From Pseudomonas fluorescens (lineage in GTDB: Bacteria > Pseudomonadota > Gammaproteobacteria > Pseudomonadales > Pseudomonadaceae): a DNA stretch of 64,000 bases. The notes beneath the pieces were generated by a model that was given only the letters and a program-made list of their open reading frames with translations, was not told the DNA's origin and did not search any database. Positions within the stretch are counted from its first letter, which is position 1, and every line of letters starts with the position of its first letter. Shown here piece by piece: positions 62,330 through 64,000 of this stretch. The DNA is taken from the NCBI RefSeq assembly GCF_040448305.1, contig NZ_CP148752.1, positions 3,038,001 through 3,102,000 of the forward strand, in the 5' to 3' direction. Made by a program: the position numbers and the translations under genes.

Positions 62330-62893
62330 CTACAGGTCTAATAACTTTCGCGCCATGCATTGCGCATTATCGGCGGCACTGTGATCACCCATTACAAGCG
62401 CCACGGTAATGGCACCGTCGATCAGGATCAGCAGCTGTCTGGCCAGCAGCTGCGGATCCTCGGCGCCATGTTCGGTACACAGCTCGCACAGGTAGTCGAG
62501 CAGCTTCTGTTTATGCTCTTTGGCGACCAGGCGTACCGGGTCCTGCGGGTCGCCGGTTTCACCGCTGGTGTTGATGAAGGCGCAGCCGCGGAAACCTTCG
62601 GAGGCGAACCAGGATTTGAGCACGGTAAACAGGTTGAGCAGTCGCTCGGCCGGGGTTTGTGCCTGGCCGACTGCGCCTCTGTACCAGTGCATCCAGCGCT
62701 GGTCGCGGCGTTGCAGGGCGGCCACCACCAGTTCGTCCTTGTTGGCGAAGTAGCGGTAGATGCTTTTTCTGGAGACGCCGGCGGTTTTCACCAGAAGATC
62801 CATGCCAGTGGCGGCTATGCCACTTTTGTAGATCAACTTTTCGGTGACATCCAGAATGATGTCGCGTGTGTCATTGCTAGTGATTTCGTTCAT
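62330..62893 (-). CDS. TetR family transcriptional regulator
   Basis: A 187-residue regulator. The N-terminal helix-turn-helix (about 8-55; RDIILDVTEKLIYKSGIAAT, GVSRKSIYRYFANKDELVV) is followed by a ligand-binding domain with RGCAFINTSGET, typical of the group annotated with the LmrA/YxaF-like C-terminal domain. The start MNEITSNDT was chosen because the longer in-frame reading upstream runs through REP sequence. A perfect 14 bp palindrome sits just upstream of the start, suggesting autorepression. The DUF1348 gene downstream in the same orientation is the likely co-regulated gene. Confidence 0.92.
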   Translation of the reverse strand: MNEITSNDTRDIILDVTEKLIYKSGIAATGMDLLVKTAGVSRKSIYRYFANKDELVVAALQRRDQRWMHWYRGAVGQAQTPAERLLNLFTVLKSWFASEGFRGCAFINTSGETGDPQDPVRLVAKEHKQKLLDYLCELCTEHGAEDPQLLARQLLILIDGAITVALVMGDHSAADNAQCMARKLLDL

Positions 62894-62905
62894 GCGGCAA
62901 ACAGT

Positions 62906-62919
62906 AGAACGATCGTTCT
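62906..62919. promoter_or_regulatory. Perfect palindrome, candidate TetR operator
   Basis: AGAACGATCGTTCT, 12 bp upstream of the tetR start codon. Position and symmetry fit an autoregulatory operator of the encoded TetR protein. Confidence 0.65.
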
Positions 62920-62959
62920 CCTTGGTCAATCGGTTTTTTGTGGTGTCTGACAAATTGTC

Positions 62960-63023
62960 TTCGCGAGCAGGCTCGCTTCCACATTGAATTGCATTCTCCT
63001 GTGGGAGCGAGCCTGCTCGCGAA
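62960..63023. repeat. REP doublet, inside-out arrangement
   Basis: TTCGCGAGCAGGCTCGCTTC on the left and GGGAGCGAGCCTGCTCGCGA on the right, separated by about 17 bp. The arms point the opposite way from the usual REPIN, as in batD. One arm has a single change (CTTCC for CTCCC). It lies between tetR and pssA, which are divergent. Confidence 0.93.
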
Positions 63024-63108
63024 GGGGACATTACAGACAGTAACAAGACCCGAACCTTTGCATGGTGTAAGCTCACGGGTTCTTCGGATTCGACCCACTG
63101 CGAGCCCT

Positions 63109-64000
63109 ATGCCGTCGTTTTTCAAACGCTCCCTGCTGCCCAAGTTGCGCAGTTTTCCGCTGACGGCCGATGCCGTTAGCGTCCTCTCCGGCGCTGCCGA
63201 ATTCCGTCGTTGCCTGCTGGAGAAAATCGCCAGCGCGACCCGGCGCATTTACATCGTTGCGCTGTACCTGCAACAGGATGAGGCCGGCCAGGAAATTCTC
63301 GATGCCTTGCACGCGGCCAAACTGGCGCGTCCGGAACTGGACGTGGTGGTCGTCGTCGACTGGCTGCGCGCCCAGCGCGGCCTGATCGGTGCCGGCAAGC
63401 AACCGGGCAACTCCGCCTGGTATCAGGAAATGACCCGCACCCATGCCAGCGAAGTGCCGATCTACGGCGTCCCGGTACAAACCCGCGAATTGTTCGGTGT
63501 GTTGCACCTTAAAGGCTTCGTGATCGATGACTGCGTGATCTACAGCGGCGCGAGCCTGAACAACGTCTATCTGCACAAGTTCGACAAGTACCGCTACGAC
63601 CGCTATCACCTGCTGCACAATCGTGAACTGGCCGATTCGATGGAGCACCTGGTGCAGCACGGCCTGGTGGCGTCCAAGGCGGTGCACCGCCTCGACCTGC
63701 CGAACCTGCCGACCACCCGCAGCCTGCGCAATGACATCGGTGACCTGCGCAGCCGCCTCAAGCACGCGGCGTACGACACCACGCAGGGCACCACCGACAG
63801 GACCGGTTTGTCCGTCAGCCCGCTGCTCGGCGTCGGCAAGAACAATCCGCTGAACCGGGTGATCTGCGAACTGATCGCCAGCGCCCAGCAGCAACTGATC
63901 ATTTGCACCCCGTACTTCAACCTGCCGCTGGCGATCATCCGCGAGATCAACCGCGCGCTGGCCCGTGGGGTGAAGATCGACATTGTGGTCGGCGACAAGA
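63109..64000 (+). CDS. pssA: CDP-diacylglycerol-serine O-phosphatidyltransferase PssA (C-terminal part beyond window)
   Basis: The first 297 residues of a phospholipase D superfamily phosphatidylserine synthase of the proteobacterial cytosolic/peripheral type. The first HKD motif is HLKGFVIDD (His, Lys, Asp in place), followed by YSGASLNNVYLHKFDKYRYD typical of PssA. A second, less conserved half begins (NPLNRVICELIASAQQQLII then CTPYFNLPL); the second HKD lies beyond the window edge. The enzyme makes phosphatidylserine, precursor of phosphatidylethanolamine. No signal peptide. The start MPSFFKRSLLPKLR lies 86 bp after the REP doublet. Confidence 0.93.
   Translation, partial: MPSFFKRSLLPKLRSFPLTADAVSVLSGAAEFRRCLLEKIASATRRIYIVALYLQQDEAGQEILDALHAAKLARPELDVVVVVDWLRAQRGLIGAGKQPGNSAWYQEMTRTHASEVPIYGVPVQTRELFGVLHLKGFVIDDCVIYSGASLNNVYLHKFDKYRYDRYHLLHNRELADSMEHLVQHGLVASKAVHRLDLPNLPTTRSLRNDIGDLRSRLKHAAYDTTQGTTDRTGLSVSPLLGVGKNNPLNRVICELIASAQQQLIICTPYFNLPLAIIREINRALARGVKIDIVVGDK

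Noticed and set aside
62894..63076. A 61-codon extension of the TetR gene.
   Set aside because: It translates the REP doublet and the operator palindrome; the HTH begins normally after MNEITSNDT.

Overview
This 64 kb window is chromosomal DNA from a fluorescent-group Pseudomonas (P. fluorescens complex or a close relative). The evidence is the high-GC coding, many copies of the Pseudomonas 22-24 bp REP sequence (GTGGGAGCGAGCCTGCTCGCGA and variants) arranged as doublets, and typical gene sets: a MoxR/Bat operon, MuxABC-OpmB-type RND efflux, a MucR-type MHYT-GGDEF-EAL protein, and the GlgE/TreS plus TreY/TreZ glycogen-trehalose genes. No rRNA, tRNA, CRISPR array, integrase or complete insertion sequence was seen.

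Layout. 1-6256 (minus) is moxR-DUF58-DUF4381-batA-batB/C-batD, with overlapping or abutting genes; two of them carry a REP doublet inside the reading frame. 6265-9829 (minus) is an outer-membrane/DUF1254 cassette; two of its four genes look internally deleted. 10198-11534 holds a YciI-like gene and tpx. 11714-20713 (plus) is the four-gene tripartite efflux operon. Next come mucR, an SDR dehydrogenase and a short Rhs protein with a low-GC C-terminal domain carrying HEASH (23199-26833). 26874-31499 holds a MocR regulator, ccoG, DUF3203, MgtC and small proteins. 31714-39370 (plus) is glgE, treS-maltokinase and glgB. 39660-45653 (minus) is an accessory island: a second Rhs protein, the skeleton of a decayed autotransporter and an intact autotransporter. 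45835-58658 (minus) holds a YbhP-like phosphodiesterase, a PIG-L-like protein, glgX, DUF2934, treY, malQ, treZ and glgA. The right end has a dienoyl-CoA isomerase-like crotonase, nudC, a TSUP transporter, a DUF1348 protein, a TetR regulator with a perfect palindrome at its promoter, and the start of pssA.

The two carbohydrate clusters close a cycle: TreY/TreZ release trehalose from alpha-glucan, TreS isomerises it to maltose, the fused maltokinase makes maltose-1-phosphate, GlgE extends glucan from it, GlgB branches it, and GlgX and MalQ recycle short chains. GlgA is present, but no glgC was seen in the window.

The most unusual signals are: (1) a shared imperfect palindrome, about 28 bp with core TACTGTCAGAAATAACAG, upstream of both rhs genes and the autotransporter, suggesting common control; (2) REP doublets translated in frame inside two Bat genes, possible because the REP sequence has no stop codon in any of six frames; (3) three genes eroded by internal deletion that keep both their N- and C-terminal ends; (4) two Rhs C-terminal domains of unassigned function with no obvious immunity gene.
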